A stretch of 64,000 nucleotides of DNA. Origin: Kingdonia uniflora (Eukaryota; Streptophyta; Magnoliopsida; Ranunculales; Circaeasteraceae). Position 1 is the stretch's first letter. The number at the start of each line of letters is the position of its first letter. The notes under the pieces are model-generated. The model did not search any database. It was not told where the DNA came from and worked only from the letters and a program-made list of their open reading frames with translations. A program made the translations under genes and the position numbers. The DNA is taken from assembly GCA_014058105.1 (NCBI GenBank), contig JACGCM010002784.1, forward strand, positions 3,844,001 through 3,908,000, in the 5' to 3' direction. This document shows, piece by piece, positions 1 to 11,269 of the stretch.

Positions 1-39
1 GGATCCATCTCCTAGTCGAATTCTACACTGAAGACCATC

Positions 40-1000
40 ATGCAAAAACTAGAATCTCTGGAAATAGCGAATAATAAGATGTCCACTAGAGCACTCATTT
101 TTCATGCCAAAATACTGGCATGTGCAGTATGTGGTAGCCCACATTATTCTGTTCAAGACTGTATATTTATTCATGGAATTAGGGAGGCAAAGAAGGAGCA
201 TGTAAATGTTTTTCATCAATAACCTTCTACGCTACCCTACAACCAACCATACAATAAAGGGAGTTCTTCAAGTAAAAGTAACTCCTTTCTGAACAATTCC
301 AACCCAATCTGAATCAATTTAGTTCATCCTACCAATCCAATCACCAATCTCTTCAGTAAAGTGATCTATATACTCCTCCTTTGAATAGGAAACCATCTTT
401 AGAGGATGGCATCCAAGCCTTATTACAATCAAATATCTAACTTATGCAACAATTGATACAAATGAATTAGCAATCTATGGCTAGGATAGAAACAACCATC
501 ACTCAGTTGGCAACTGAGTTAAGTATTAGAGATAAGGGTATATTTCCAAGTCAAACCCTTCCCGACCCGGAGTATCAAATTGAGAGCCCTAATAATTGTG
601 ATCACGCGAATGTGGTTATTATAACTAAAAGTGGCAAAACTATAGACAACATAGTTAGGATACATGAGGATAAACCCTGTGCTAGTCATAATCCTACTAC
701 TGAAGTTGCTGAAGAGGAGGAAAAATTCATTAGTTCATAAACACCAGTCACAGAAGAATAAATTAAAAAAGTCCTGCGTACGGAGAAAATTATAAATTTT
801 TTTGTGTATAGAGTTCCTAAGGCACCTTTTCCCCACATACTTGCTAAAAATAGGTAAAAGATACTCGGTGAAGAGGTTAAGTAGATCTTCAAAAATCTTT
901 AGATCATTATTCCTTTTAGCGAGGCATTACGATGAATTTCCTCATACGCAAAACTTGTCAAGGACTTATGCATGTTTAAACGACGAATAAATGTTTCCTA
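40..1000 (+). pseudogene. Gag C-terminal part with zinc knuckle (Athila copy 1)
   Basis: The C-terminal part of a Gag polyprotein. A zinc knuckle of form CX2CX3HX5C is visible at about 121-162 (C28, C31, H35, C41 of the local frame); such knuckles bind genomic RNA during particle assembly. After a frame break, 477-740 encodes a stretch including LSIRDKGIFPSQTLP and then TKSGKTIDN, both typical of the Gag-protease linker in this group. A further frame around 820-990 gives a YAKLVKDLC-like motif, which normally sits just before the protease. Stops and frameshifts separate the pieces. The main capsid domain is missing because the window begins here. Confidence 0.75.
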
Positions 1001-1103
1001 AAAGGCTTTTAACGTTTATGATAGTGATAATCTGATTCAGTTAGATGCTCAAGTTAGCTCCATAATCTTGAACAAAGCACCCTAAAAATACAAAGATCCT
1101 GGA

Positions 1104-1580
1104 ATGCTAACAATTTCTTGCCACATAGGGACAAACCGGATAGGGAAGGCCTTGCTTGATTTAGGCATCAGTGTTAACCTAATTCCTGAGCAGTTAGCCA
1201 TAGAGAGACTCAGACCTACAAATCAAATATTACAACTAGATGATAGGTCCCTTCGAGTTCCCAGATGTGTGGTGATAGACGTACTCGTCCAAGTCGATGA
1301 ATTTTTTTTATCCCATGGACTTTGTGGTCCTTGACACAAATTCGGTAGAATGTCGTCGGGATAAGATATCGTTAATCCTTGATTGACATTCTTGGCCACT
1401 GCTTATACGTTGGTCAAATGTCGTAGTGGAGCTATGAAGTTAACTTATGGGAATAAGACTATCGATTTGAATATTGTCAATGCAACTCATACTCTGTTTC
1501 AAGGTGAACCAGATGAGTATAAAATGTTTGGAATTGTTGTAAACAATACATTTTGCAGATCAAATATAAGGGTCCATTAG
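1104..1580 (+). pseudogene. Aspartic protease region (Athila copy 1)
   Basis: Retropepsin that would cleave the Gag-Pol polyprotein. The frame at 1104-1334 contains ALLDLGISVNLIP. In Athila-type elements the catalytic triplet reads D-L-G rather than D-T/S-G, so this is the expected active-site block. It is followed by LQLDDRSLRVPRC and a VLVQVDEF stretch, both conserved in the family. A frameshift near 1335 moves the rest (PFLAT-like and NCR-like stretch at 1385-1500) to another frame. Not functional as it stands. Confidence 0.78.
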
Positions 1581-1589
1581 AAGCTTGTC

Positions 1590-2620
1590 TTACATACTTT
1601 GGAGAGGACTTTAATGCTGATAACCTCATCAATGAGGTGAATGCCCTATTATATTCCGTTTCAATTTTGGATACCACTAATGTGGTTGAGGCGCTAAAAA
1701 TTGAAGATCCAGTTTCCGAAACGGAGGAAGTGGCCGTTAAGTTAGAGCCTAAGCCTCTCTCTAAAAATCTAAAATGTGTTTATCTAGGTCATAATGAGAC
1801 TCATGCCATCATAGCATCTGACCTAGAACCTGAGAATGAAGCAGAATTATTGCGTATATTAAAGGGAAATACAAAGGTTCTCAGATGGAGCATCTAAGAT
1901 ATTAAGGGTAATAGTCCTTCAATATGCATGCATAAGATTAAGCTTGTGAATAATACCAAGAAGTCCCAAGAAGGGTAATAGAGGCTTAACCCGACTATGG
2001 GTTAGGTTATGAGAAAAGAAAATTTGAAATTACTAGATGTTGGCATTATTTAACCTATTTTGGATAGCCCATGGGTGAGCCCTATTCAAGATGTTTCGAA
2101 GAAGTCAGAAATCACCATAGTGAAGAATGATCACAATGATCTTGTCCCCACCTGTTTGACCATAGGGTGGTAAATGTGTAAAGATTATAAAGGGCCCAAT
2201 TTGGTTACTTAAAAAGATTACTTTCCATTGCCATTCATGCATCAAATACTTGAATGTCCCGCTAGTAATGAATACTATTATTTTCTTAATTGGTAGTCTA
2301 GGTACAATCAAATCCCCATTGCTCCTGAGGACCAAGATAAAACCCCGTTAAAATGTCCTTTTGGAACTTTTGCCTATTGTCGCATGCCTTTTGAGTTATG
2401 AAACGCTCCCGCTACATTTCAAAGATGTATGTTGAGAAAATTCTTAGATATGGCTTAATGATTTCTCTTGGTCTTCATGGATAACTTCTCCCTCTTTCGA
2501 GATTCGATTGATCAATATCTCTACCACTTGTCTCTTGTTTTTACGAGGTGTTAACAGAAACATCTCGTGATAAACTGGGAAAAATGTTACTTCATGGTGA
2601 AGAAATGAATAGTTTTAGGA
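1590..2620 (+). pseudogene. Reverse transcriptase (Athila copy 1)
   Basis: The RT domain. The connecting segment 1553-1897 ends at an IADIKG-like transition to RT. Later pieces in broken frames include WVSPIQDV (about 2060), KDYFPLPF (about 2210) and the finger/palm block KCPFGTFAYCRMPFEL followed by NAPATFQRC at about 2350-2430. A stop replaces the residue between those last two blocks. The region where the catalytic YxDD should lie (about 2470-2490) reads FMDNF-like, so the second catalytic aspartate appears changed. Many stops; dead copy. Confidence 0.75.
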
Positions 2621-2629
2621 CATATCATT

Positions 2630-3450
2630 TATGCAAAGGGAATTAAAGTTGATAAAGTAATGGTAGACGTTATATCAAGCCTCCTACCCCTATGAAATGT
2701 CACGGACGTTTGATTATTTTTGGGGCATGTGAGATTATAGACGTTTGGTTCAAGAATTAAGTAAAATCGCTCGACCACTTAGCAATGTCGTTGCCAAGGA
2801 TACCATCTTCTCATTCGATGGTCCTTGTCTTGACGCTTTTGATAATCTTCAGACACATTAGACATCTTTACCCATCATCCAACCTTCTAATTGGAACAAA
2901 CCTTTTGATTTAATATGTGATGTATCTAGTTATGCCATTAAGACTATTTTGGTACATCACATCGATAATCTTCTGTGTGTTATCTATTATGCCAGTAAAA
3001 CTCTTAATGATGGGCAACTAAATTACACAATTACAGGAAAATAACTTCTTGTAATTGTCTTTTCTCTCGAGAAATTTCACTCTTATCTCCTAGGTTTAAA
3101 AGTAATAGTCCATACGATACCAAGATTTGAGATAGAAAAGATGTCGAGAATGTTGTAGTTGACTACCTTTCTCGATTTGACGTTGATTCCCCATATCAGT
3201 TGTTACCTATTCATGAGTCATTTCCCGATGAGCAACTATTGTCTATTCGCTCAATGTCTTCCACACCATGATTTGTGGACATTACAAATTATCCTGTTGC
3301 AGAATAACTTTCTAACTTTTGGACCAAGCCTGATAAAAGTAAATTTCTTAGTGAGGTCCGTTGCTTCTTCTAGAATGATCCATACTTATTCAAGTATTGT
3401 TTTGATCAAATTATTCATCGATGTATACCAGATTCTGAACATATCAAAAT
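2630..3450 (+). pseudogene. RNase H region and connector (Athila copy 1)
   Basis: RNase H degrades the RNA of the RNA-DNA hybrid during reverse transcription. A block like LGHIIYAKGIKVDK (about 2620-2660) marks the RT/RNase H connection. Then come DVSSYAIKTIL (first catalytic region, about 2925), YYASKTLNDGQLNYT (about 2985-3030) and FSLEKFHSYLLG (about 3060-3100). After about 3110 a segment that normally contains the TDHAAL block is deleted, and the text resumes at a VENVVADHLSR-like block (about 3145-3175). Frame 3159-3452 and its neighbours then read toward integrase. Confidence 0.72.
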
Positions 3451-4560
3451 AATTGAACTCAGCCACACCCACACTTGTGGCAGTCACTTAAGTTTTGGAA
3501 AGACTTCAGCAAAATTTTTGTAATGCAGTTTTATTGGCTGAATATATTTCGTGACGTTCACAAATTTTGTATGGCCTTTAATAGATGTCAGGGAATAGGA
3601 ACCTTGTCTCGTAGGAATTTGATGCCCTTAAACCCTATTTTGATTATTGACCCATCAATGTTTGGGCTATCGACTTCATGGTTACATTAACTCCATCTTT
3701 AGGGTACACATGCATCTTGTTAGCAGTTGACTATATCACTAAGTGGGTAAAGGCCATTCATACCAAAGCCAATAATAGTTCAGTTGTTGTCAAGTTTCTT
3801 AAGGAGAACATTTTCCCCCGTTTTGGTACCCCGAGATGATCATTAGCGATGGAGGGTCGTATTTCAATAGCAAAATATTTGCAAACGTAATGAAAAAATA
3901 CGAAGTAACGAATAAGGTACCTACACCTTGCTATTCGTAGACTAGTGAGTCAGTGGAAGTCTCCAATCGGAAAATCAAAAATATTATCTACAAGACAGTA
4001 AATGCAAACTGTAAAGTCAATTCGACTAACTAATGCTCTTTCAGCTTACCGTACTACTTTCAAGAAACTAATTAAAATGTCTCCATACTGGTTAGTCTGT
4101 AGAAAAGTGTGACGTTACCTCCCTGTTGATTGGAACACCGCACCTATTACGCAATAAAAAATTTAAATTTTAACATTGGTACGGCTGGTTGGCATCGCAT
4201 GCTACAACTCAATGAGTTAGGAGAACCGCGGAATGATGCATACCAGTCAGGAATGATTTATAAGGAGCGCATGAAAGTATTTCTTGACAAAAATATTTTA
4301 TGAAAATCTTTTAAATAAAGTTACAAAGTCCAATAGTATACTTCTGGCTGCATTACTTTACATGTAAACTATAATCTCGATGGGCAGGCCCTCTTATTGT
4401 TTAAACAGTTGATCCAAATGGTATGGCTGAGGTTGGGGAACTTAGTACTGGTAAAATGCAAAAAGTGAACGGTCAAGGGCTTAAACCTTGTTATGAACAT
4501 TTTAGCTTCATCAGTTATGAATTGAAGCTTCTGGACCCAATTTATGAGGATTGATATCCA
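3440..4560 (+). pseudogene. Integrase (Athila copy 1)
   Basis: Integrase inserts the cDNA into host DNA. The HHCC zinc-binding part is seen in altered form (THTCGSHLSF, then FNRCQGIGTLSRRN at about 3580-3620). The catalytic core follows as LAVDYITKWVKAIHTKA (about 3722-3765), KFLKENIFPRFGTP (about 3790-3830), and a degraded second-aspartate block near 3845. The C-terminal part includes an LPVDWNTA-like block (about 4120) and VNGQGLKPCYE at about 4466-4500, the usual end of Athila integrase. Stops and shifts are frequent. Confidence 0.78.
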
Positions 4561-5921
4561 TTATCTATTTTACCCAACCATCACTTAGATTGGAGGTGCC
4601 TTGTTTTATCTGGCTGAAGACAATAATCCTAGCGCTATTTGGGAGGTAACCTATGTCATATATGGTACTATGTTTTGATTTTCTTTTTTACCTCTTCTTT
4701 TAAGGTATGTTCTCAAACATTAAAAACAATGTTTCTTTCTAGTTTGGTGGTAGGAGAAAATCTTGTACATTTTGTACACTTTTTAGAGAAAAGAGAGGTC
4801 ATTATGATACGAGGCACTTTAGCGAGTTTTTGCAAGCTCAAAAGTATTTGGTCATGGTGTAAATATTTTGATAGTAAGAATCATAAAATTTAAATCTTTT
4901 ACCAAATACATGCTTAAAAATTTTTGGAGCACTATCTTAAGCTTGATGTACTACCCTTTAATTAGAAAAAGTTTTACGTTGACTAATATTTCTCAAAAAA
5001 TATGTACTTCACGGTAGTATTGCATTTGTTACTTTTGCATGAATTTTGACAAATCTAAGAGAATCTAGTTTTGATGTAGGAATGATCCACTACATGGGAA
5101 ATAATTTTTTGAGAATAAGTTCAGTCCTGAAGTAATAAAATAAAGATTTTTATAAGCCATATAGATCTAAAAACATTTACGACACAATGCATACTCGCAG
5201 GATTAGAACTGAAAGATGAAAAATTATCACCAATCTCGACTATAGCCATGAAATATGTAAAACGAGCAATGAAAAAAGTCTACTTGTTAGATTCAAGAGT
5301 TTAGGTCTTAAAGGGGAACCAAACCCTAGAAACCTAAGCCAAATGACTGGGATTGTCGACCGGAAACTCATATTATAGAGGCTTCACTAAAAAAGCAAGG
5401 ACAAAAATAAAAAGGCTTATATTTATTCCCCAAAATTAATGATAATATTCGAATTGGCTATTGCATTTGTCAAATTGATCGTTGGATTTGTTTCACGAAA
5501 TATGATTATGACTAGAAATTGACTCAAGAACCTCTAAATAAAGTTGTACGTATAATAACAATTTTCACAGCACTCGAAGATATTAGAAAAATGTGTGAAA
5601 TCTTATTCAATTATTGGGTAGTATTTTTAGTTTTAGATAGTTCTTCATGATATTAATGAATTAAATTTGAAGGGGTTTACCTTCTTAATTTGTTTTCCAT
5701 CGTCAGATATCGATAATTTAGCAGAAATGACCTAAGGAGTATTTAAACTACTAGAATACCCTTTTTGACATTTTTTGGGTATAGTCAATGTAAACCCTCA
5801 CAAGAAAAAGCTCTTCCTATAAGGGCTTTTAACAGCAAGTTACATACATTAAATGAAACCGATTTAACCACGAAAATGTTTTGTTTTTATTGTATTCTTT
5901 GGTCGAGGGCTAACAAACATT
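4561..5921 (+). other. 3' non-coding region of Athila copy 1
   Basis: About 1.36 kb of AT-rich sequence between integrase and the polypurine tract. No convincing coding region; short ORFs here lack family motifs. A short stretch near 5347-5370 (ACTGGGATTGTCGACC) resembles the complement of 10490-10520 in Athila copy 3, which occupies the equivalent place, so this is inherited element sequence rather than host intergenic DNA. An env-like gene, present in some Athila elements, is not recognisable. Confidence 0.55.
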
Positions 5922-5932
5922 AAGTTTGGTGG
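5922..5932 (+). promoter_or_regulatory. Polypurine tract (Athila copy 1)
   Basis: AAGTTTGGTGG sits directly before an LTR beginning TGTTTGATACAC. In copy 3 on the other strand the same arrangement occurs (AAGTTTGGAGG then TATTTGATGAGC, 9910 down to 9887). The match of tract plus LTR start in two copies supports the call; it primes plus-strand DNA synthesis. Confidence 0.65.
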
Positions 5933-7195
5933 TGTTTGATACACATGTAAAATGCCCATTTCAAAGTTCTTATTTAAAACATTTAATCCTCTTATAATTA
6001 TTTAATAAGTTTAATTAGTAAGTTTTTAATGTTTCAAGTTAAGTAGAGTAAAAGTGTAGAAAATATGGAATTTACAACCGAAAGCAGCAAACTATTGGAG
6101 ATGACCAAATAGAAAAGATGCAAATCAAGATCCTTGTCAGCAGTTCAGTATTAAGCCTGCAGAATATTATGAGATATTAGAAGAGATATTAATTTGAATA
6201 TTTTTTATAGTAAATATATCAGGAGGATAAAGAAGATTTGCTCAAGATATTGAGGATGGCAAGGAAATAATATAGCAATGTATTCTTGGAAAATATTTGA
6301 TTGTAATATGTTAAGTATATTTTTGAGAGATTCTATAATATTTGCTCCACCATCTCCTTCATCTATAAAAGGAGAGGTGGTGAACACATTTGATCATCTA
6401 ATTTTGAGATCAAGATCATATCTTTTAGAGAGAGAATTTTTGGAGAAGCTTAGAGCTTGGTTATAATTCATAGATCATCTTTTGGTAAGTCGCTTTGCTA
6501 TTAATAAATTATTTTCATCTTTCTCTCCATGTGTTTATATTCATCTTTTCAAATTTCTTGTGTTATAATAATCGTGGTAGGTTAAATCTCCATACTAGAG
6601 CAGGGATGAAACTACCAATACATGTTTGATATGTAATTTATTATTTTCTCCATAACATGATCTTAATGAGTAGAATACATCTTTATGTGAGCGGATATAA
6701 TGCATTATCTACCTATAATCCCTTTTATAAGGGATATTGATCGAGTTTTGCACATATATACTTACATAGTTCGGGACGATATTTACAAAATTAAATTCTA
6801 ATATTACATTTTCTAAGCATTGTGGTAATTTACATTTCATGTTTAATAGATGTTTAATGAAATGTATTTTTGGTATATGTTTAATCTATGTAATATGTTT
6901 AAAATGATTTTACAAATTAAAATGGGTTAATCCAATATAAGGTTGAGATGATTTTAGTTCTAATGGAGAATAATAACTACATTATTTATTAGATATATAT
7001 TTGTAGTGGGGATTCGAGGGAATCCCCAAACACTTAAACCTCTTTATTAATTTCAAACTATATATTTTATCCAAGTTTTCTTATTAATTAAGAATAACCG
7101 ACGACAATTTTAAGTTACCAACAGAAAGTGAACGTCAAACCCCAAACCCCAATATTTCATAACCCAATTTGATATGGTTTTATCACTGACATACA
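5933..7195 (+). repeat. LTR shared by Athila copies 1 and 2
   Basis: A 1,263-bp segment that starts TGTTTGATAC, ends TGACATACA, is preceded by a polypurine tract and followed six bases later by a primer-binding-like site. It contains a TATA box with a downstream T-rich stretch, as expected for U3/R/U5. Copy 1 pol lies upstream and copy 2 gag downstream on the same strand, so one LTR serves as the 3' end of one element and the 5' end of the next. The 5' boundary is better supported than the 3' boundary; there is no second copy in the window for a full alignment. Confidence 0.58.
6364..6370 (+). promoter_or_regulatory. LTR TATA box
   Basis: TATAAAA followed by GGAGAGG, about 430 bp into the LTR, in a position suitable for the U3/R border. 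Predicted transcription start about 30 bp downstream. Confidence 0.5.
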
Positions 7196-7201
7196 ATAAG
7201 G

Positions 7202-7224
7202 TGGCACGCTCGGGCGTGGGGATC
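7202..7224 (+). promoter_or_regulatory. Primer-binding-like site (Athila copy 2)
   Basis: TGGCACGCTCGGGCGTGGGG follows the LTR end. A site starting TGG is expected because tRNA 3' ends are CCA, and a GC-rich TGGC...GGGG stretch is usual for Athila elements. It has diverged, so I do not name the tRNA. Confidence 0.45.
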
Positions 7225-7638
7225 AAACATCTTATTTAAGGTGGTACTAGCACAATGACGAAGAGGAGTGTTGGAATTTAACCCTTAAGCCATCCTACCA
7301 TTTTTAACGCAGATGAATATAGGATTAACCAAATTATTACTTCTAAAAGGTATTGAAGTGCTGGAATCTAGGTTTTACTGATTGTTTACTGTACCGGGTG
7401 CATAATTTTATCGAATATTAATTTATGCATGATCAATTGGACATGTCAAGAATAACGTTTAGGAAGCTTACTAGAACCTCTGCCTATCTACGTCCCACCA
7501 CCCCAGTTTAAGGAAAAAGAGTGACCACCTCGCCAAGAAAATATATAGATTACTTTGGGGTCCAAGTTGTGGAAAGGAGTAATCCACCTGCTCTAGTTAA
7601 TCCCATTTTTTTTTTTGAGCTAACAATTGACCCCCAAC

Positions 7639-9460
7639 CATGGCCGCTAAAAATCTTTAGGATTATTAGACACCTATGGTGAGCGATATGTCTTCGTATA
7701 TCGCTTTAGTAGCCGTTAAAGCAAACAATTATAAGATAAAGCCCGATGTGATCCAAATGTTACCTACTTTTTATGGGCTTGATTCAGAGAGCGCGTATAA
7801 CCATATTCATAAGTTTAAAAAAACTTGTGGGCTTTCTCGATACTAGAACTTTATTGAGGATTCCATCCGTCTTCGCCTATTTCCATTCTCGTTAAAGGAT
7901 ATGGCAAGTCGTTGGCTCAAAATGCTATTAAGTCCTAGTAAGAAATGGAGTCAAAATTTGTTGCCAAGTTTTTCTCCATGTCAAGAACACTTGCTATTAA
8001 GACCAAGATTAATAAATTTATTCAAAATGAAAGTAATAGTACTAATGAAGTTTAGGAGAGATATAAAGATCTCCTCCTACAACGTCCCCACTACGAATTT
8101 GAGAAAAAAATTTAGCTTCAATTTTTACCAAGGTATAACGCTTGAAAGCTATCGATTAGAGTCTTTATATGTTAGAAGATTTCAAGATTTAGCAACCGAT
8201 ACAGCGTATGAAGTATTTGAAATATTAGCTAAAAACTCCCAACAGTATGATTTTGATCCCCAACGATATAGTTGCACCTCCAAAATGGGTAGAATGTTTA
8301 AGGTGAGCGATGTGATAACCATTGAAGACCAATTAGATTGTGTTTTCCCTAAAAACTAATGCTATGGCCTACCTCCTGCTCCAGTCATCCAAGTTCAACA
8401 ACAAGGTTGCACGAACTGCTGTGATTTCAAACATGTGACTCAAATGGGGCACCTTGTAGAATGAAATGCATAATGAAAATCCAAGGCATGTAAATGCTCT
8501 GAACAACACGTACAACAGATATTTTGACCTATACAAGTCTATGTGACATAACGTAGGAACCCTTCCCATTTTTATCCACAAGCCTCTTAGCAATCATTTT
8601 AATCACCAAAATTGTTCCCTCCCACTCTGTCAAAATCATTTTTAGAAGATGACCTTGCTCTCTTCATACAACAATCAGTACATTAATTTCAACAACAAAT
8701 GATGCAATTCTACCAAAAGACATTATTGAATAAAAATTCCACATCCCAATTTATCTCTAATTTAGAGTCTTAAATAGGAAAACTATCAAATACAATGAAT
8801 AAGAGATCATTAGGTAATCTAACTAACTAACTTGAATCTAATCCCAAAGGACAACCTGGGATTACGTTTAACTTGATCCCCAAGTAGCTTTATGCCTTTA
8901 GTACCCTTCGAAGTGGTAGAAAAATTGATAACCGAGTTGGAACGCCAAGGTTTAAGCCATCATGTATTATGATTGAGGATGAGGTATATACGATAAAGTC
9001 AGCAACCAAGAACCTTCTAAGTCATTTAAATAGTTGTCTACCTCCTCCATTTTCGTACCTAAGGTATGTTTTAGGCCAAAAGTTCCTTTCCCACAAAGCC
9101 TTCTTCCTGCTGACAAAGGATACAATTTGATGAGATATTGGGTACATTTAAACAAGTTCATATAAATATTCTAGTACTCGATGCCATCATGCTTATCCAT
9201 GCGTATGCCAAGTTTTTTAAGGATGTGTGCACTAGAAAAAGGAAAATCAATGTTCACAAGAAGTTTTTTTGACTGAAACTTTGACCCCTCCTAAGGTTCA
9301 TGATCCTAGAAGCCTATGATCCCTTGTTGGGTTAGAGATCCCAAGGTGGATAGGTTATTACTAGACTTAGAGGCTAGTGTGAATGTCCTGCCATACTTTT
9401 TTCACTATTTCTATCAAAAGCTAGATGATGCTTACAATGGGTAAGGGGTTCATTTTAAAG
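7639..9460 (+). pseudogene. Gag and protease start (Athila copy 2)
   Basis: Gag polyprotein, the structural protein of the virus-like particle. The start ATG is put at 7639 because the next residues match the usual N-terminus (L-x-DY-x-x-P block, with stops). The capsid follows: KANNYKIKPDVIQML (about 7722-7764), EDSIRLRLFPFSLKDMASRWL at 7857-7918, and then a 152-residue open stretch 7901-8359 containing YEVFEILAKNSQQYDF. After the zinc-knuckle region, the Gag-protease linker is seen near 9120-9225 (FKQVHINI and YAKFFKDVCTRKRK), then a degraded protease start near 9340-9420. Stops and frameshifts throughout. Confidence 0.75.
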
Positions 9461-9479
9461 GAGAAGGAACCTAAATCTT

Positions 9480-9899
9480 CTAGAATATTACACATATCTA
9501 AAATATCAATATAATCTTATTTTAATCAATTACAAATACATATGAGAATAAATTCATATAATTTTTTTGTTGAGTGTAGAAATCCTCTAATCATGGAAAA
9601 TTTTGAATATATCTTTATTGTATAATATCATCTCAGTATATTATTTGGATCTTGAATGCAATCTCCTTTTATATCATACTCCCAATATATTTGTGTAAAT
9701 ATTTCTTTTCTCTTAGATATTTCTTGTTAAAGAACAACTGAAGATAATCTTATTAGACTTTAAGAGCTCCATTTCAAATATCCATCTCCATTGGCTACAA
9801 TCAAACAAACATGCATAAGTACACAAAATTAAATACAATGGATGCTTAAATACATGTTTAGGTGTATTAAGAATATCATAATTATACGCTCATCAAATA
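9480..9899 (-). repeat. LTR (part) of Athila copy 3
   Basis: On the minus strand the sequence after the polypurine tract begins TATTTGATGAGCG, corresponding to TGTTTGATACAC of the first LTR with the initial TG mutated to TA. A TATAAAAGGAG box occurs at 9675-9665 on the minus strand, matching the TATAAAAGGAG of the other LTR at 6364. The far end is not defined; the 420 bp is shorter than the first LTR, so it may be truncated. AT-rich, no ORF. Confidence 0.45.
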
Positions 9900-9910
9900 C
9901 CTCCAAACTT
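9900..9910 (-). promoter_or_regulatory. Polypurine tract (Athila copy 3)
   Basis: Minus strand AAGTTTGGAGG immediately before the LTR start; differs by one base from the tract of copy 1 at 5922-5932. Confidence 0.6.
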
Positions 9911-11260
9911 TTCTTTTTGCTTGTCCCGATTAAAATAATATAAATACAACTTTGTGGGGAATGTTATTACATTTAGTAAATATGCAACAAGCCGTTAAAC
10001 CTTTAGGTTTACCCTGGTGGTCAAGTGTTGTTCCATGAGGGTTTACAAGTGACTATTCCTACAAAATTTGATAATGGCATTTCTAACAATTCTATAAGAT
10101 ACATGGCTCATTTCCTGCTAACTTATCCTTTCTTAGTTATAGCAAAAACATATTGATAAGAAATCCTTAAGCCTATTATTCATTCAAGTAAACAAAAACA
10201 TATTTTAGACTTATCCGCAACTAGAGATTCTACCTCAAGATTATAAAGAGAGTCAAGTATTTTTCTTAGTTAAATCTAAGTGTGTAGTAAAAATAGTTTT
10301 ATCGCCTAATACGCTATATTTAATTATTACTAAGTATTTGGTAGTCTAGTACATCATAAAATAAATTTAACTGTCAATTCGACAAGTACCTTAGTTAATT
10401 CATCTTCCTTGCATTTGATTTTGCTGTAACTTTTTTCATTTGATTACATTATTTCTTAGTAAAGCCTCCTTAACAAGGAGTGTTTGGTCAACAATCCCCA
10501 CCAGTTGGCTAAGATTGTCGGGGTGTGGTGCTTTATCATGACCTAGACCCAGGATTCACATAAGTAACAATTTGTGTGTTGCTTCTACAAAGTTCATGGC
10601 CATACTCTATATCAGTGATAAATTTTTCTTCTTTCAGTAATCATGTGGTTAGCCTTGTAGTGTAAAAGTTTTTAGAGAAAATTTGGCTTATTTTTCTTCT
10701 TCTTAGGAATGAACTTATTCTTAGGTAGTTGTTTCCCTTGGAGAAAGTTATTCCTAACATGAATGCTACATTTTCTTTAAACTAAGCATATATTTATTGT
10801 ATGTATTAATTGCAAAACTGCAGTGAAGTGTATATTTTTTAAAATATGTGAAGCTAGTCGGATTTCTTTGTTAATAAAGAGATAATACATCTAGCTTAAA
10901 ATAGTCAAAAATATTTTAGTGTATACTTGTCACGATTTCAAATTTGAGATTCTTCAAAAATGTTTTTGTAAAAATAAAATTTATGTAAGTGTTGAAAATT
11001 GTAAATTTTTTATCATTAATGATAAAAGTGTCATTATTTCACTTATCTTTAAAAAGTGTTTTAACAAATGGTTTCCTACCCCCAAACTAAAATAAAACAT
11101 TGCCCTCAATGTTTGAGAACATAAAAGTAATTGACAATGAAATTAGAATTTCTCACCTGAATGTGTTTGGGGTGCCTCTAAAAAGTGCTAAGTTTCTCGT
11201 CTTTAACCACATAAATGGACCATATTTGGATGTCGCAATATGGCACATAAAGGGTACACA
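9911..11260 (-). other. 3' non-coding region of Athila copy 3
   Basis: About 1.35 kb, AT-rich, between integrase and the polypurine tract, very similar in length to the matching region of copy 1 (about 1.36 kb). No convincing ORF. The ACTGGTGGGGATTGTTGACC motif on the minus strand near 10515-10490 resembles 5347-5370 of copy 1. Confidence 0.5.
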
Positions 11261-11269
11261 AGATCAATT

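Larger units (their letters stand above)
1..7195 (+). mobile_element. Athila-like Ty3/gypsy retrotransposon, copy 1 (5'-truncated by window edge)
   Basis: A degenerate LTR retrotransposon enters from the left edge. Domains run in the order Gag zinc knuckle, protease, reverse transcriptase, RNase H, integrase, 3' non-coding region, polypurine tract and LTR. This order, with integrase after RNase H, is Ty3/gypsy. The DLG-type protease motif, the CQG-IGTLSRRN stretch of the integrase zinc-binding region and the long 3' region without antisense genes fit the Athila group. Stops and frameshifts interrupt every domain, so the copy is old and dead. It shares its LTR with the gag that follows on the same strand (copy 2). 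Family assignment is confident from several domains; the exact subfamily is not. Confidence 0.85.
5933..9480 (+). mobile_element. Athila-like retrotransposon, copy 2 (5' part only)
   Basis: LTR, primer-binding-like site, about 410 bp of leader, gag and the beginning of the protease region, all on the plus strand. The element stops near 9480, where minus-strand Athila copy 3 begins with its LTR end. The simplest reading is that copy 3 inserted into copy 2, so the rest of copy 2 pol would lie to the right of this window. Confidence 0.7.

Noticed and set aside
4639..4893. Env-like gene of Athila copy 1
   Set aside because: An 84-codon stretch without a membrane-protein pattern that is shared with copy 3; composition looks like random AT-rich sequence.
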